Shown: positions 10,969 through 23,473, counted from the first letter of the stretch. The stretch: 64,000 nt of DNA from Calycina herbarum (GCA_001414485.1 LLEY01000088.1:1-64000), one strand, 5' to 3'. The notes: generated by a model from the letters alone, not told the origin. Translations and numbers: made by a program.

Positions 10969-12686
10969 ATGGCTCCATCAGCTACGAATGGCGACGTCGC
11001 CATGGGAGGCCTTGAGGAGATCAAGGCGCCCCAGGGCGTTGTGCTTCCGCCAAAAGAAATCAAAGGTACGTCGCATCCAGCCTTTTTGTTGACCATCACA
11101 AACATTAGCTAACATCTCCTCAGCTATTCTAGAGAAAACCGCAGGTTACGTTGCGCGAAACGGAATTGTATTCGAAGGTAAATACGCGCCTTTCCTCCAC
11201 TCAAGGACACAGCAGCTAACATACACAGACCGTATCCGTGAGAAAGAAAAACACAACCCCAAATTCTCCTTCCTCAGTCCAAACGATTCATACAATGCAT
11301 ACTACCTATGGCGACTCAGCGAGATTAAGGAAGGAAGAGGAACAGCTGTGGCAGCTGGCCGAGCAGGAGAGGTTGAAGCGGAGGCAGAGAAGCCAAAAGG
11401 TCCACCTGAACCCCCAGAGTTCCAGTTCTCTGCACGAATGCCGAATATCAGCGCGCAAGACTTAGAGGTTGTTCGATTGACGGCATTATTTGTGGCGAAG
11501 AAGGGAAGACAGTTTATGACGGCCCTCTCGCAGAGGGAGACGGGGAATTATCAATTCGACTTTTTACGACCAAATCACAGTTTACACAATTTCTTCCAGA
11601 GATTGATCGACCAATACACCGCACTATTACGGGCCGGTGGCATCGATGGCAAAGGAGGGAAAGCACAGCAGGAGAGAATGAGAGAGTTACAGGCCAATGT
11701 GGACGACAAATTTAACTGTTTGGCCAGGGCGAAGCAACGCGCGGAATGGTTCAAATTTCAAGATGAGCAGAAGCAAAAGAAGGAGGAGGAAGCAGAAAAG
11801 GAGAAATTGTCATACGCGCAAATCGACTGGCATGACTTTGTGGTTGTGGAGACGGTTTTGTTCACAGAAGCTGATGATCAGACGAATCTTCCACCTCCTA
11901 CATCGTTGTCCGAGTTACAATTTGCTTCCCTGGATCAGAAGGCTATGATGTCTATCAATTCCCATAATATGCGAATCGAAGAAGCTATGCCAGAAGATAC
12001 AGACTACTATGGGTCATACCCCCAACAGCCACAGCAAATGGCGCCTCCCCCAGTACCAACACCGCAACCTGCCTATCAAAACTCGCGCGCGAGAAACGCC
12101 GAAGAAGAGGAAGAAGAGGAGCGTATCCAGGAACGAGCTGAAGCACGAAAACGTACACAGGCAGCACAGGCAGGAGCAAAGGGAGGAGCAGCCCCAATGA
12201 AGATCAAGGCGAATTACGTACCAAGAGCAGCAGCCCGTGCCGCCAACAAGCAGAATATGGTGTTGTGTCCAAATTGCAAACAGCAAATGCCAGCCGACGA
12301 GCTGGGAGAGCATATGCGAAGTAAGCATTCACCCCTGAAATTGTACGAACATAACCAGCTAACATTTCCCACCACTAGTCGAACTTCTCGACCCTCGTTG
12401 GAAAGAACAAAAGGCGAAGGCCGACTCGCGTTACGCAACAACCAATTTATCCACCCAGGATGTGGCTAATAACCTTAAGCGGTTGGCATCCCAACGTTCT
12501 GATTTGTTTGATGGCGTCACCGGACAATATGTTTCCGAGGAAGAGGTAGCGAGGAGGAAGAAGGCTGCTACGGGCTATGACGGTACTCCAGTTGAGAAGG
12601 GAGACCGAAGATTGGATATGATGCAAAATGTTAATGTGGAGGAGCAAATCAGGGCCATTCATCAGAAGTTTGGGGATAAGAAATAG
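10969..12686 (+). CDS. SF3A1: Splicing factor 3A subunit 1 (Prp21/Sap114)
   Basis: Exons 10969-11065, 11124-11177, 11229-12319 and 12378-12686 give 516 residues. Two SURP (SWAP) modules are visible: ILEKTAGYVARNGIVFEDRI with KFSFLSPNDSYNAYY, and LTALFVAKKGRQFMTALSQR with FDFLRPNHSLHNFFQRLIDQY. A conserved central stretch follows (IDWHDFVVVETVLF). The zinc-finger-like CPNCKQQMPADELGEHMR and IELLDPRWKEQKAK sit near the C-terminus. The protein is part of the SF3a complex of the U2 snRNP and helps recognise the branch point. The ubiquitin-like domain of animal SF3A1 is absent, as in other fungi. A proline/glutamine-rich and then glutamate-rich linker (YPQQPQQMAPPP, EEEEEEERIQERAEARKR) lies before the zinc finger. 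Intact. Confidence 0.92.
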
Positions 12687-12834
12687 GAGCCTTACCCCCT
12701 TTCACAACTGATGTACTTTTTTCGGAATACATGGCTGCTGGCGTTGAGGTCGGATGGGATGTGTTCTCTGTAGGTTTATATAGTCTGGTTGCTTGAGGAA
12801 GCGGGCTAATGAAAAGCTTTATCTTTCTACAATT

Positions 12835-13395
12835 TTATTCTGTCGTGCTCTCCGTCACCAAAGCTGATTTGTTAAGTATATGAGCTGTGTAGATTTTGCA
12901 CATCACGCCTGCCTTTCCTCTCAACAACTGTTCTTGACCTGAACCCATTTGTTCGATAATTTTATCTTCATTAAGGAGGCAATATTCAGGAAGTCGAACT
13001 TTTTTGAATTTTGCGCTATCTGTAGGCTGCAGACGAATAGTTGGGGGGAAAGTCCGAGTTGTTCGTGACTTACCTGTGGATAACACTGTAACGTAGCTAT
13101 TTGTAGGGAACCTACGAATAGTAACCATCAAGGCCAGAGTAGATTTCCACTTACCAAAGTCATTGCCAATTTGTTTGTAGCTGCAATTTTCTGCTTGCTG
13201 GAAAGAGAGCCAGAGGAAGGTGGAGCTTTGTCCTAGGCTGATGATTCGCATTTTTCCCGTAGCAAGGCATCCTGTCCCCAAGTGCGCAGATAGCTGAAAC
13301 CTTTCTTGTAAAGGCCATTGTAGCACACTCTTAGCTTTATGGATCGCTTGGGTGGTGATGAAAATGAGGGAAACACTAGGCAGCAAGTTGTTCAT
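12835..13395 (-). CDS. Small cysteine-containing, possibly secreted protein of unknown function
   Basis: A 186-codon frame starts at ATG 13395, but two excellent introns lie inside it: 13112-13154 (GTAAGT...TTCGTAG, 43 nt) and 13027-13073 (GTAAGT...CTGCAG, 47 nt). Splicing both keeps the frame and gives 156 residues. The N-terminus MNNLLPSVSLIFITTQ is short and hydrophobic, like a signal peptide. Cysteines occur in TGCLATG, ENCSYK, LQCYPQ, PEYCLL and VMCKIY. The second of these introns would change exon 2 from threonine-rich filler to LQIATLQCYPQ, adding a cysteine, which supports the spliced form. I do not recognise the family. A small secreted or effector-like protein is one possibility. 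The gene overlaps no other and is convergent with SF3A1. Confidence 0.5.
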   Translation of the reverse strand: MNNLLPSVSLIFITTQAIHKAKSVLQWPLQERFQLSAHLGTGCLATGKMRIISLGQSSTFLWLSFQQAENCSYKQIGNDFGKWKSTLALMVTIRRFPTNSYVTVLSTGKSRTTRTFPPTIRLQPTDSAKFKKVRLPEYCLLNEDKIIEQMGSGQEQLLRGKAGVMCKIYTAHILNKSALVTESTTE

Positions 13396-16300
13396 CTGAA
13401 TATTGCCGGATTTTGAATGATTCCGAGATTCTGGAGTGAGAGATAAGTTTCGAGTTCCAGGTTACTACTATCCTTGGCTGGGGTGAAAAATCATCTAGTT
13501 GTCTTTGTTCACCAAAACGGCTGGGACAATAAGAAACCTCGACCGAATTTCAGAAGTACGGGGGTGATGCTGGTTTTTCACTTGTTTCCATCAGCGTTGG
13601 TGCAAATGCAACTTGAACCCAAATCGGCCAGATTCCTTAGTAGGCGTTCCTAAGATGAGGGGGGCAAACACGTACTAGTCGTTTCCAAACAGTGTGAGCA
13701 CAAATTACTCAAACCTTTGGGTATTACCCAGAGTAATGTGAGTAGAGTAGAGTAATTACTCAGATTACTCAGAGTAATACTCTGAGTAATATACTATAAA
13801 TAGACAAATAGACTAAATTACAAAGTAATTATCCTCAAAGTCATTCTGTTTAGTCTCTAGATCCTTATCCTTATCCTTATTCTAGAATTATATCAGAAAT
13901 CAAGTAGTTTTCTAAGCATTTCCAAGGCTTGTAAAGCTAATTATTATATATATTATTAATTATATATATATATAATGTACATATAAGATACTCCAGATTT
14001 AATACCTAATTTATTTAAGCTGTATTAAAGAAGTAACGTAGTAAAAAGAGTGGAAAAGGAGGCTCGCTTACCTCGTTTAAGCTCCCGGAACCTTAAAAAC
14101 GCCACTCCGACACTCCGGCCCGGCCCGGACCGATTCGGCTCGACTACTCAGAGTATTACTCAGAGTTACTCAGGGTAGTAGTTGAGTAGAGTAGAGTAGT
14201 ACTTAAAATCGGTTAAGTAGAGCAGAGTAATAGCCGTTACTCTACTCTACTCTACTCATTTCTCACACTGTTTCCAAAGAAGCTTGAAGTAGTGGAACCC
14301 CAAGCTCGTGGAAATGGAGCAAAGCTGCATTCGAGATTCGAAATCTCCAGGTAGCGGAAGCCGAAACGAAGGCTCTGAACAAGATAGCTTATTCGTAACA
14401 CAAGAAACACGGTGAATATACATCAGAAAAGGAAAGAGTAATGTGGCTCAAGACCCGAAAAGCAATCCAAGTTCTCCAATGGGAAAAGTGTTGCATGCAC
14501 ATAACCTAAAGCCGAGCAGAATTCTTATTCGGGAAGCCCAAGTCTATTCTCAATGGCAAACTACAAAAATAACTACAAGACCAACCAGTTCATCAAATTC
14601 CAACAAAATTCTGACCCCAATTGCCCAAAAAGGGAAAACCCACCCAATTCGTCCGGCTCCCAAACCCACATTCAGCCCTTAAAACACCACATATCAAATG
14701 CAGTACCACACACCCTCAAAAAAATCCAACCTATAGCATAACCCTACCCAACAACAACCACCACGAAGACCTCCTGGCGCTACACGCAGAACAAGGAAGA
14801 AAAATTCTTACCTCATCCCAAATCTCCGCACACAAACCGAATATTTTCAGAAAAATCAATATTTCGCCTCGACCTTCCCCAACTTCCCGACTCTCAGCTT
14901 ACGCAAGACGAAAATCATGATACGGGAAATCAAACTCCGACCATACACATACGAAATAATTGAAACCACGATTCCGAGAAAACAGACAAAAACAGAACAA
15001 CCGCGGCACATGGCCAATCGTCTAAAATCCGTAAAATCCATGAAGGAGAGAGCTGAAAAAAGTAAAAAAGAAACAAGGCGCAAGCGCGGAGTGTGTGGAG
15101 AGATTCGGTACGTAGTATCGCGTGCTCTACACGCGCGGTGGTACTCCATAGTAAGCACCTAAATGCTCCCATCCAATCTCAGACGAGAGAAAAGGACAAA
15201 TATGCACTCCCTCCCCATGGGAACCTCCGTGCCCGCGGATTCCAAATCCTTCTCCAGAGATCTTAGGATTAAACAAGGCAGCAAGAAGAAACAAAACCGG
15301 GAAATCGGGTTGCAGAAGATACGAAGCAGACTTCTGTATAGATCCGGTACTTCGGTGTCCTACTCGGCAGGCGAACCAACTGATATCGAAGTCTAAGCCC
15401 CCTTGATCCTTGATATCTGGAAAGCTGGAAAGGAAAGCGTGGCAAAAAGAAAAAAAGAAAGGTGGGACATCCTCCTTTGCCATACTGAATGCCGGTCGCC
15501 TTGTCAGAACCTAAATGCTCCATGTTGGTTGGCATCAGATGAAATTGGGGGCCCAACATTGGACACTTATCCTTTTGACCCCACAGTGTCAAACACGTAG
15601 TAAAACTAACCGGCTCTTCCTACTCGTAAGAAATAGAGAGGTTATCTCCGTCAGCATCTCAATCCAACCTCTTCAACGGGTCGCTCAAAGTTGACCAAAA
15701 GATGGGATGCCTACTCAGCCTCACCCAAGATGCAGACCGAAGCTACAGATGTGACAGTACTCGGCCGGCCCTCATCCTCGAGAGGCATGCTATCCAGACT
15801 GCTGGGACGATGCGAGTGGGATATGAGGAGACCATATATCGGATTTCTGGGTATCTCACACCAGAGGTGACCCTATTCCAAACTGCAGTCAGCACTCAAA
15901 GTAGAAGGACCTCATCAGATCTGGAAATTTCCCACGCTTCGCCCCCCCTTCCCCACTCCTGAAGCATAAAAAACAACCCTCGATCGAGGAAATAACCCTA
16001 TGATCCAGTATCCGACCGTAGCGAGATTAACACCACCCAAGCCCTGCAAATGCACTGGAAACCCCACAAAACCCTGGCTTTTGGCTTGAATTCCCCTGTT
16101 TGTGGCTTCTGAGAGCCTTCTGAGAGCCTTGTCTGTGGGGTTAGGGACATTTTTCAATTGGATTTTGACCCTTAGTATTAAATCTCGCTACAGCTGTTCG
16201 GTCGGATACGTTGTAGACCGAAGAACCGGAAAAGGATACGCCACTTGGCAAGGGACTCAAGAGTGGTGAATCTGGTGATTCTTTTCCCCGCCTGCCCACA

Positions 16301-17039
16301 ATTCACATCTCGGCCTCTCCCGCTGAATCGTGTAAATCATGGTGAGATGATATTTCGCCTTCAAGTCAGACTTGGACGCCAGTTGGTGGTCCGCAACTCC
16401 ATCCACGCCGCAGTAACCAACACTCTGGCCTGCTAGCGTTCCATTTCCCGACCCATTACGCGACCCCAGAATCCACCATCACTTCTACCCCACGAATCAG
16501 GGCTGTAGTAAATATGCAGCTCTAACCGCACCCGCGTCTGTAAAACTACTTAGAAAATGCCCTCATGCAGCTAATCGGGTGCCTTGGAGGGAAAATTTCG
16601 CTCCGTGATTGGCTCCTGATACGAAAAAGTCTTTCTACACCGCATGATTGGCGTCGTCGGCATAGCAAATTGGGATAGCTTGCAGATGCACATCGCGGTG
16701 CATATTGTACTCGGTCTTGTCTAATAGGCCAATAATCATGCATGTGACGCTGCAGTATGCGGCTCTATGCCAGCAATGCATTGGTCTGTCGGGGCATAGT
16801 GGCTCCGCCGCAATGAAAGCCGGGCGAGTTAATTCATAAAGGTCCCCGCCTGCTAAGGACCATCCGTCAGACCGTCAGATTCAGGCTGTCATCCCGTAAG
16901 CGCCAACAAAACAACTTCGCGACCGACGACACGGACGAAACCAAAGGGGGAACGATGATTCCGTGAAGGGTGCTGCTTTGGAGACCGAGACCGCTTCGTT
17001 TGATGAGACAAGAAGAACAAGCAGCCGACTTTTAAAAGA
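13396..17039. other. Long intergenic region holding a hAT element
   Basis: Apart from the element at 13690-14270, I find no supported gene in this 3.6-kb stretch. The part from 14271 to 17039 lies upstream of the Zn2Cys6 gene and may contain its promoter and 5' leader. The open frames there are short and show no family motif. Confidence 0.5.
13690..14270. mobile_element. Non-autonomous hAT element, complete with 8-bp target duplication
   Basis: The termini are CAGTGTGAG at 13690 and CTCACACTG at 14270, a CAGTG-type hAT inverted repeat. Both flanks carry the identical octamer TTTCCAAA (13682-13689 and 14271-14278), the 8-bp target duplication typical of hAT insertion. Inside both ends are runs of GAGTA (left) and TACTC (right) and several copies of TTACTCAGAG. 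The centre is AT-rich, then has a GC-rich block (GCTCCCGGA, GCCACTCCGAC, CGGCCCGGCCCGG) that is also found in the element at 45905-46689. At 581 bp it has no transposase and must have been moved in trans. Confidence 0.88.
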
Positions 17040-20008
17040 ATGCGACAAGCACCGGTGGGCATGGTCGAGGTCAGGACCACGCCTTATCAGGGCCAGGCGA
17101 CCGGATGGCCGCAATCACAGCCAGCGAGGAGGGCGAGGAAGCGCAGAGATTCGAAGGTGATTTACCACAACAATAATTCGCGATGTTCGCCGCCGAGATA
17201 TATACCTGTGACGTCCAAGGCCGCGGTTTTCTCGAATCCAGCATATGCTTTCGATCAAATGTCTTTACGACCGACCGAAGAAATGTCTTCCCGACAGGAA
17301 ATGCAGCAACAATGCTACGATCGAAACAGTATGGGGTATCGCAACATGCAGGCGGGAATTGATGGAAGTTATGAGTTGAATCGGGTGTCTCAACAAGTGA
17401 ACCAAGCTGGACCTCCGTTGCAACCTTCTCTGGCATCTTACACGTTAGCTTCTGGCCCACCAGCATCCCCGCCATTCTACACCTGCCATAATCTGCCACC
17501 AGGACAGGATGGGTTTTACTTACATGTTGCAAATGAGGTGGGCGAGGGGTGGAGTGACGTGGGGTTAAGCAACAATGTCAACCCCGAACAGAGTGGAATT
17601 TCTGCGTTGGATATCCCTTTTGGCAGTTTTGGAAACATCGATAGTTTACCCGGGTCCACGCCAACAAGCCCCGACTCAGATGGCTACATCTATCCTTTGA
17701 TGACAACTGGTATTGAACCAAGTCAAGAATTGAATCCAGTGTCCAATTTGGACCTTTCTGGTAAGTGTATATTTTTTGGGGGGGACACATCCATATTTTT
17801 CCGGCGAATGTGGAGATGTGTTTATTTCCAATCAACCACGCTGACCTTTGTTTGTAGATGCATATTTTCAAATTGGGCAGTCAATTTGTCCTCCATCGTC
17901 TGGTCAACACGATCCGAATTCTCTGTATCAAGACGCAACATACCTTGGAAATGATGGACTGCAAGTTCGAATGGATATAAACCTCGCAAACAGTGCATTC
18001 TCAGACAGTCAATGGTCCTTGATAGACGACAACATGGCAAAGCAAAACTATAACATGCAGCCAGTCCCCATCCCACACATTCCCTGGACCCCAGAGCAAC
18101 TACCACTTAGTAGAACTCAATCCGAAGAAGGTTCCGAAACCGCTATTTTTGATCAGCAACAAATCGCTGCACAACCAATCACAGCTTGCAAATCAAACAA
18201 TACAAAAGAAGAATATGCAGATAATTATGCACTCAAAAATGAGTTTGTTTGCCATGAAAAACCGGCTACTCCGCCTGGGGAGAGTGATAACGACAGCTGG
18301 ATAATTCCTTTTGAACCGAAAAACTGCACTCCAACACATAGCTCTCCGGGTTCGTCAAGATCAGTGCGATCACAAACATCGTCGCCCCGGCAAAACGAAG
18401 TGCATAACCATGGCCATGTTTTTACTTCCTTCGCTGGAATCAGGAAGCCCAAAATATCAAAAGGACGTCAACGCAATCTAACACCACTCGAGAAGAAGCA
18501 AGCACGAGAAGTTCGCGATGCCAAAGCATGCTGGGCGTGCCATATATCAAAAACAAAGGTATGTGCAATCCAAATTCAAGAGATGAAGGTCGGGTTTTAA
18601 CATTGTATATAGTGTTCTCCGTGTTCCCCTGGTAGTCCCTGTGAACAATGTGCGAGACTGGTGGGAAAAAGGAGGTATTGCAAGTTTGACTGTTTCAATG
18701 ATCCACTTGAATCGTTGTACATCTTCCTCGTGCCAGGTATGTCTTTTGAGGCCCCCGTAATAAATTGTTGCTAAAAGTAAATAGACTATCTGAATAGCCA
18801 TTTTACTCGGCAAGACGTTGAATCTTTTATTGCTAGAAATGCAAAAGGCTGGGGAAATAAGAGGTTTTTTGTTCGAATGGATTGGGGACATCGGCGCTAT
18901 CTGGAGGCTGAAGTAGTAGCTCTCGAGCTGCGGAGTGAGAGATCAGAGATGGCATTCCACCACTCAACCAAACGAGATGGACTTGGCAGACCCTTACCTA
19001 CACTCGTCAAACAGCAGAGTCCGCCTCTTGGGATTCCGTTGGCTGCCATGGATGACCTGGAAGACACATACAGCAAATATGTTCGGGACATTGTTCAGAG
19101 CGACCTAGCTCATTACGTCCCCGTCGGATACTTTGCTGATGACTCGGAGCTTGCAAAGAGACTCCTCCAAATTGTCTCTTCTTTCTATGCGATGGGTGTA
19201 GAGGCCGATTCGGAAGTAAGTGCTCCATCAATCCACCCGCTGTATGGTTTACTGACTTCTCAAGTGTGAAATTCTTCGCCAAGCAATCGAAATGCACGTA
19301 ACTTCGATGATTTTGGAAAAGAGTCTTTCCCTCGATCGAGAATCCACAAACAGGGTCGAAAACCACCTCCAGCAAAGATATTCCGGGAAGCCCGTAGCAA
19401 GATGCGCGCAGCGACAGATCAAGCTTGCACTTTTTCAAAGCCAGCAAAAGCGTATCAATAAAGTACTCAAGGATTGGGGAAATATGATGTGGATGATCGG
19501 TAATGCTGCTGGCAACGACAACAAGTGGGCTGTCAGTTTTAGTGTATTCTTGGTTCTGACCCTCGTGATGGACAAAATCTCAGCAGCAGCTCAGATCTTT
19601 TGTGAAGACCAAATCCGGTATTATGGCGCTGAACCCGAATCGGAGAGGGCCAAATTCAGGGAGCTCATGAAAGTGACGGAAACGCAGCTCTTTGACCGCT
19701 GCAAAGAGATCTTTCACTGGAAGTTCAAGACCAGAAAAGGAGGCAAGGAGGCTTGCAACCCCATTCGAGACGGTATGGAAGCTTTCAAGGGGAGACCCGT
19801 AAGCAGGGAGATCACAAAGTTGACCGTTGCCCTACAAGCTGTGATTCGAGAATTTGGTAAGCAAATATTCCATCCCGTGTTTCTCAGATTGCTTACAGTT
19901 CGGCAGGAAAAGAAATTAGATCCCATAGCTCCTTGGGGAGAGACCAAGAAGCCCCGCCATATACCGATGTCGGTCGTTTGGCAAGTATATTTTTGGATGA
20001 TTTCCTAG
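17040..20008 (+). CDS. Zn(2)-C6 fungal transcription factor
   Basis: Exons 17040-17760, 17858-18558, 18613-18736, 18785-19215 and 19265-20008 encode about 906 residues. The zinc cluster spans residues 465-497: C465-x2-C468-x6-C475-x8-C484-x2-C487-x9-C497, with an extra C478; intron 2 splits it just before C475. Upstream is a long low-complexity region rich in Q, S, P and N, which may be a transactivation region. Downstream is a helical region (LAAMDDLEDTYSKYVRDIV, DNKWAVSFSVFLVLTLVMDK) resembling the middle domain of these regulators. The zinc cluster is unusually central rather than N-terminal. An extra GT-AG intron of 42 nt (19858-19899) could be removed without changing frame. The first in-frame ATG after the upstream stop is used; start choice is uncertain. 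Target genes are unknown. Confidence 0.82.
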
Positions 20009-20463
20009 ATCATTGAAGCAAGAATGCCCTTCCATACACTTAAACAACCTGCTTCAGGCAAGCTTTTGGGTCCGCAGAGGACCGAGTAGGCCGTTTGGAA
20101 GGGCCTATCCACCTAGATTTGGCCCCATGATACGTACAGTATGTGATGAAAACGGCCACGGTGATGCCCCAGGAACGGTCGCATATCCTAAGACAAGATC
20201 GACTCTTGACAGAATTCCAAAAAGGATCTCTTGGTCGATGTGCGGGTAGCGCGAATCATCTGGCAATACCAGGCCAGGGGCCAGGACACGTGGATGCCAG
20301 GTATGAAGATGAACCAAGTTGACTTGTCATTTTGCTGTCACTCATAGTTGAGAGTTTCGTGACTGCGGTGATGCAGTCGTCTTGGGCTCCCTGACGGTGG
20401 TGTATTCCACGACAAGCACAGCGGATTGGGTAGATAGAATAGGCAAGTTACGCCGCAAATTCT

Positions 20464-21141
20464 TCATAGGAGGATGAATGGATAGCTCTTGGGACAAATG
20501 AAGGGCAATCGGGCATCCAGTGTTGGGTTTTGACTTTCGGTGGGATCCGAATGTCCTTGGAATTGTTGAGTCTTAGAATAGACGTAGCAGGATAAAAGAA
20601 ACAAGGAAAAGTTGTGAAACCTGGAAAGGATTTTCACTGGGTATGAGTGACTACGTAGAGTATACGTATTCTTGTGCTGGATTTGGGCCGCATTCAAAGG
20701 TGTTACCCCGGATCTGCAGCCGGAGTTTCCAGCGATCCACGTTGCGCCAGGTATGACGGTAAGGTATGCTTGATTATGTTGTGTAAAAGTCTGTAACAAG
20801 GACGATGGAAACGTTGCCATTTCCCATATGTTCGCTCCATCGGGGAGCTCGGGACCATACAGATGCCGTGCGAAGTGCCCTTTACCAGTAACCGTCTGCA
20901 TGGAATCAATCCGAAAGTCGAGGATTTTTCGGGGAGAGGATGCTCTGCGAGATCGAGGCGGAGACATAGAGGAGGTGGTGATGGGCCATGTATGTTTCCT
21001 GCAGGTACCAAAGGTAAAGTCCTTCATCCGGCTCCTGGGTGATAGAGTTGGTTGCATCAGTGGCGCCCAAGCAGGCTCTGCCACACGACACGAGCCTCGC
21101 CGTAGAGAAGAGGTGCAGGAGCGCCTCGACGGGTGGAACAT
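20464..21141 (-). CDS. Unrecognised open frame of about 225 codons
   Basis: An uninterrupted frame begins with an ATG at 21141 and stops at 20464. It is longer than expected by chance at this base composition, but I recognise no domain. The middle part (MQTVTGKGHFARHLYGPELP, NIWEMATFPSSLLQTFTQHN) looks more protein-like than the ends, and an intron-containing model may be more accurate. There is no clear signal peptide or membrane segment. It may be spurious. Confidence 0.25.
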   Translation of the reverse strand: MFHPSRRSCTSSLRRGSCRVAEPAWAPLMQPTLSPRSRMKDFTFGTCRKHTWPITTSSMSPPRSRRASSPRKILDFRIDSMQTVTGKGHFARHLYGPELPDGANIWEMATFPSSLLQTFTQHNQAYLTVIPGATWIAGNSGCRSGVTPLNAAQIQHKNTYTLRSHSYPVKILSRFHNFSLFLLSCYVYSKTQQFQGHSDPTESQNPTLDARLPFICPKSYPFILL

Positions 21142-21825
21142 ATCCACTGCTGGGACAGGTCACTGGTTGTTGGAATGGCTTCCAGGTTGTTTGTTGGAGG
21201 AATTGGGTGTAATTGCAAGTGATGGTGGGATTTTGGAAAGGCGAGTGACTAGACGGGCGAAATGCATGTCCATTGAGGACCGTTTAGGAGGCCGCGGAGC
21301 CTATGGCCATAGTACGGCGCAGGTGGTTGAGGACCAGAAGATGTTGTGCTGTGCTGTGCTGCGCTTCTGAGGATGAGCGCTTAAAATAAGCGGGACGGGA
21401 GGGTATCTCGAGCCTAGGTTTGCAGTATAGTGAGATGCGTCAGGACTTGTAGGTTGTATAGGATGTTGTTGTAGGCTGCAGTAAGGTGTGTGTAAGGTGC
21501 TGCGGATTTGGAGTTGTGGTTGTGGTTGTCGTAACCATAGAAATCTTTGACCCATACTGGCGATGGTTTGATTGGCGATTGAGTTTTGAAGGAATTGGAG
21601 ATGGACGCAAGCCATACTGTCATTCTAGGGCGAAGATTTCCAACATTAGGAATAGGAGCGGATGAGGGAGGGTATTGGAAGATTAGAAGAGGAGTATCAC
21701 CTGAGTTAATTTACCTTGCTAGCCAGCGATCGTAAGGCAGAGTAGAGTAGATGAGCAAAGGCGTAGCGTAGCTACTGTGTACTTCTACTTGTACATGTAG
21801 ACAGATGGTAGCGATTTTTTAGCTG

Positions 21826-22896
21826 TGGTTGTGGTTGTGGTTGTGGCTGCATTGCAGCTCCCACAGGGTTCGGTTCCCTGGCGGCAAGGGCGTCCGCTGG
21901 TCTGGTGGAAGTCGGGCAACCACGTCCAACACGACCAACACGACCACGATCGGATCATCGCTGTCGCTTCGGTTGGTCGGCATCAATTGCCCCATTACTG
22001 GACGCTCATTTCGGCGAGAGATTCAGGACTGGACTCAGGAACGGGTTGGTGGTAGTGGTCCGGAGTTGGTTCAGATTGACGCGGTGACGCAGTGACGCAG
22101 CGACGCAGTGAACAAGAGTCAACACTCAACACTCAACACTCAACACTCAACACTCAACACCATGCCATGCGTTGGCCAGGTCGGTGGACTCACCCGTCTC
22201 TCGGGAAGTCTATTTGATACGGCAAAGGTCACTTCGTCATCGGCATCGGAGCCCAAAAATCGCCTTCTATTCCATCCTTTGGAACCCTTCTGCACCGCAC
22301 TGCACTGCACCGCGTGAAAGCCCCGACGGTCCGTTTGCTGATGACTGATGACTGATGATTCCCTCGTATACTTTGTTCTCTGTGGTGCTATTCGCCATGG
22401 TTCAAGATGATGAAACTGATGATACTGATGCAGAACGGCGAGCACAGTAAGGCGGAAGAAGACTTGAACTCTTGCGGTACCGGTACAACAATCTTCTGGA
22501 AGCCCTTTGGAAGGTCGTCACCCCTTGAAGTCCTTGAAGTCGCCCAACAGCCCGGGTCCGAGGCAAACGCTCCGTAGCCCGTCCAAGGGTCGTCTGTTGG
22601 CCATTGCTAGGCCAGATGAAACAGCTACTCCCCCCTACCCCTCGTGGGCTGTACAGTGCTGTACATCTCAACCCAAAAGACAGATGGAGGTGCGCTCTTG
22701 CTTTTGGTTGGTTCCGTTGGTGCTACCAGAAACGCACTTTTCACAACTGATCCAGTGAGTCCAGTGAGTCCAGTGAGTCCAGTGAGTCGACTGTACGGCG
22801 CAGGTCGTCCCCCAACAGGGACGTATGCAAGAAAGAGGATGGTCTTCTTCCTACAGTACGTACGTTGTTTAAGCCTGTTTAAGCCTGATTAAGCCT
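21826..22896. repeat. Cluster of short tandem repeats with different periods
   Basis: Within about 1.1 kb there are: a TGTGGT hexamer run near 21823-21848; a 9-bp GTGACGCAG-like run at 22084-22110; six perfect copies of TCAACAC (22119-22160); four perfect copies of TCCAGTGAG (22751-22786); and three copies of GTTTAAGCCT, one with a single change (22867-22896). The units are unrelated to one another. They lie upstream of the spliced gene starting at 23474. Confidence 0.75.
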
Positions 22897-23473
22897 GGGT
22901 CCAACACATGTAGGTCCACTGTTCGTCAGATGACACAACCGTAGTGCAACCAGGTTCTTCCCGTTCTTTCAGATCGCTACTCCATTAAAGTTGTCTGCCT
23001 CCAAGATGTCACCATGGAGCTTGGGCTGGGACCTACTGAAGAAGAATGTGCGACGAGGCATAACTTGGCCCTTGTCCAAATTAAGCGCCTGAATGCTCAG
23101 TGCACATTCATACCTTTGCTACCTACTACTGTATCTCCAGGAGACCAGTTCATCGACCGGGCCACCTTGATAGTCTTAGCCACTTTCTTCTTGCCTTTCC
23201 CTGGCCTTTTCACAGTCATACTTTGACTGCGACTTGCACAAAGGATCTTTGCTTCCTCAGGACTACCTTTTCTTTCCATCCCATATCCCAAATAAAGCAT
23301 CGTCACTCGTTATATAACTCCTCTCCACCCTCAAGACTTTCACAACTATCCTTCACAACATCTTCACACATCACTACCAACACATCACTACGATATCAAT
23401 ACTCTCTGCCTCTTCTACATCTTCACATTATCTCTCACAACCACTCAAAACCACTAACTCCACATTCACCAAA

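Larger units (their letters stand above)
20009..23473. other. Long intergenic region with clustered short tandem repeats
   Basis: Only one long but unrecognised open frame (20464-21141, minus strand) lies here. The interval 21.8-22.9 kb contains several unrelated short tandem repeats, listed separately. The last 200 bp before 23474 are CT- and CA-rich, like a 5' UTR. Confidence 0.5.

Noticed and set aside
22119..22786. Regular repeats considered as a CRISPR array
   Set aside because: Units are contiguous without spacers, and the genome is eukaryotic.
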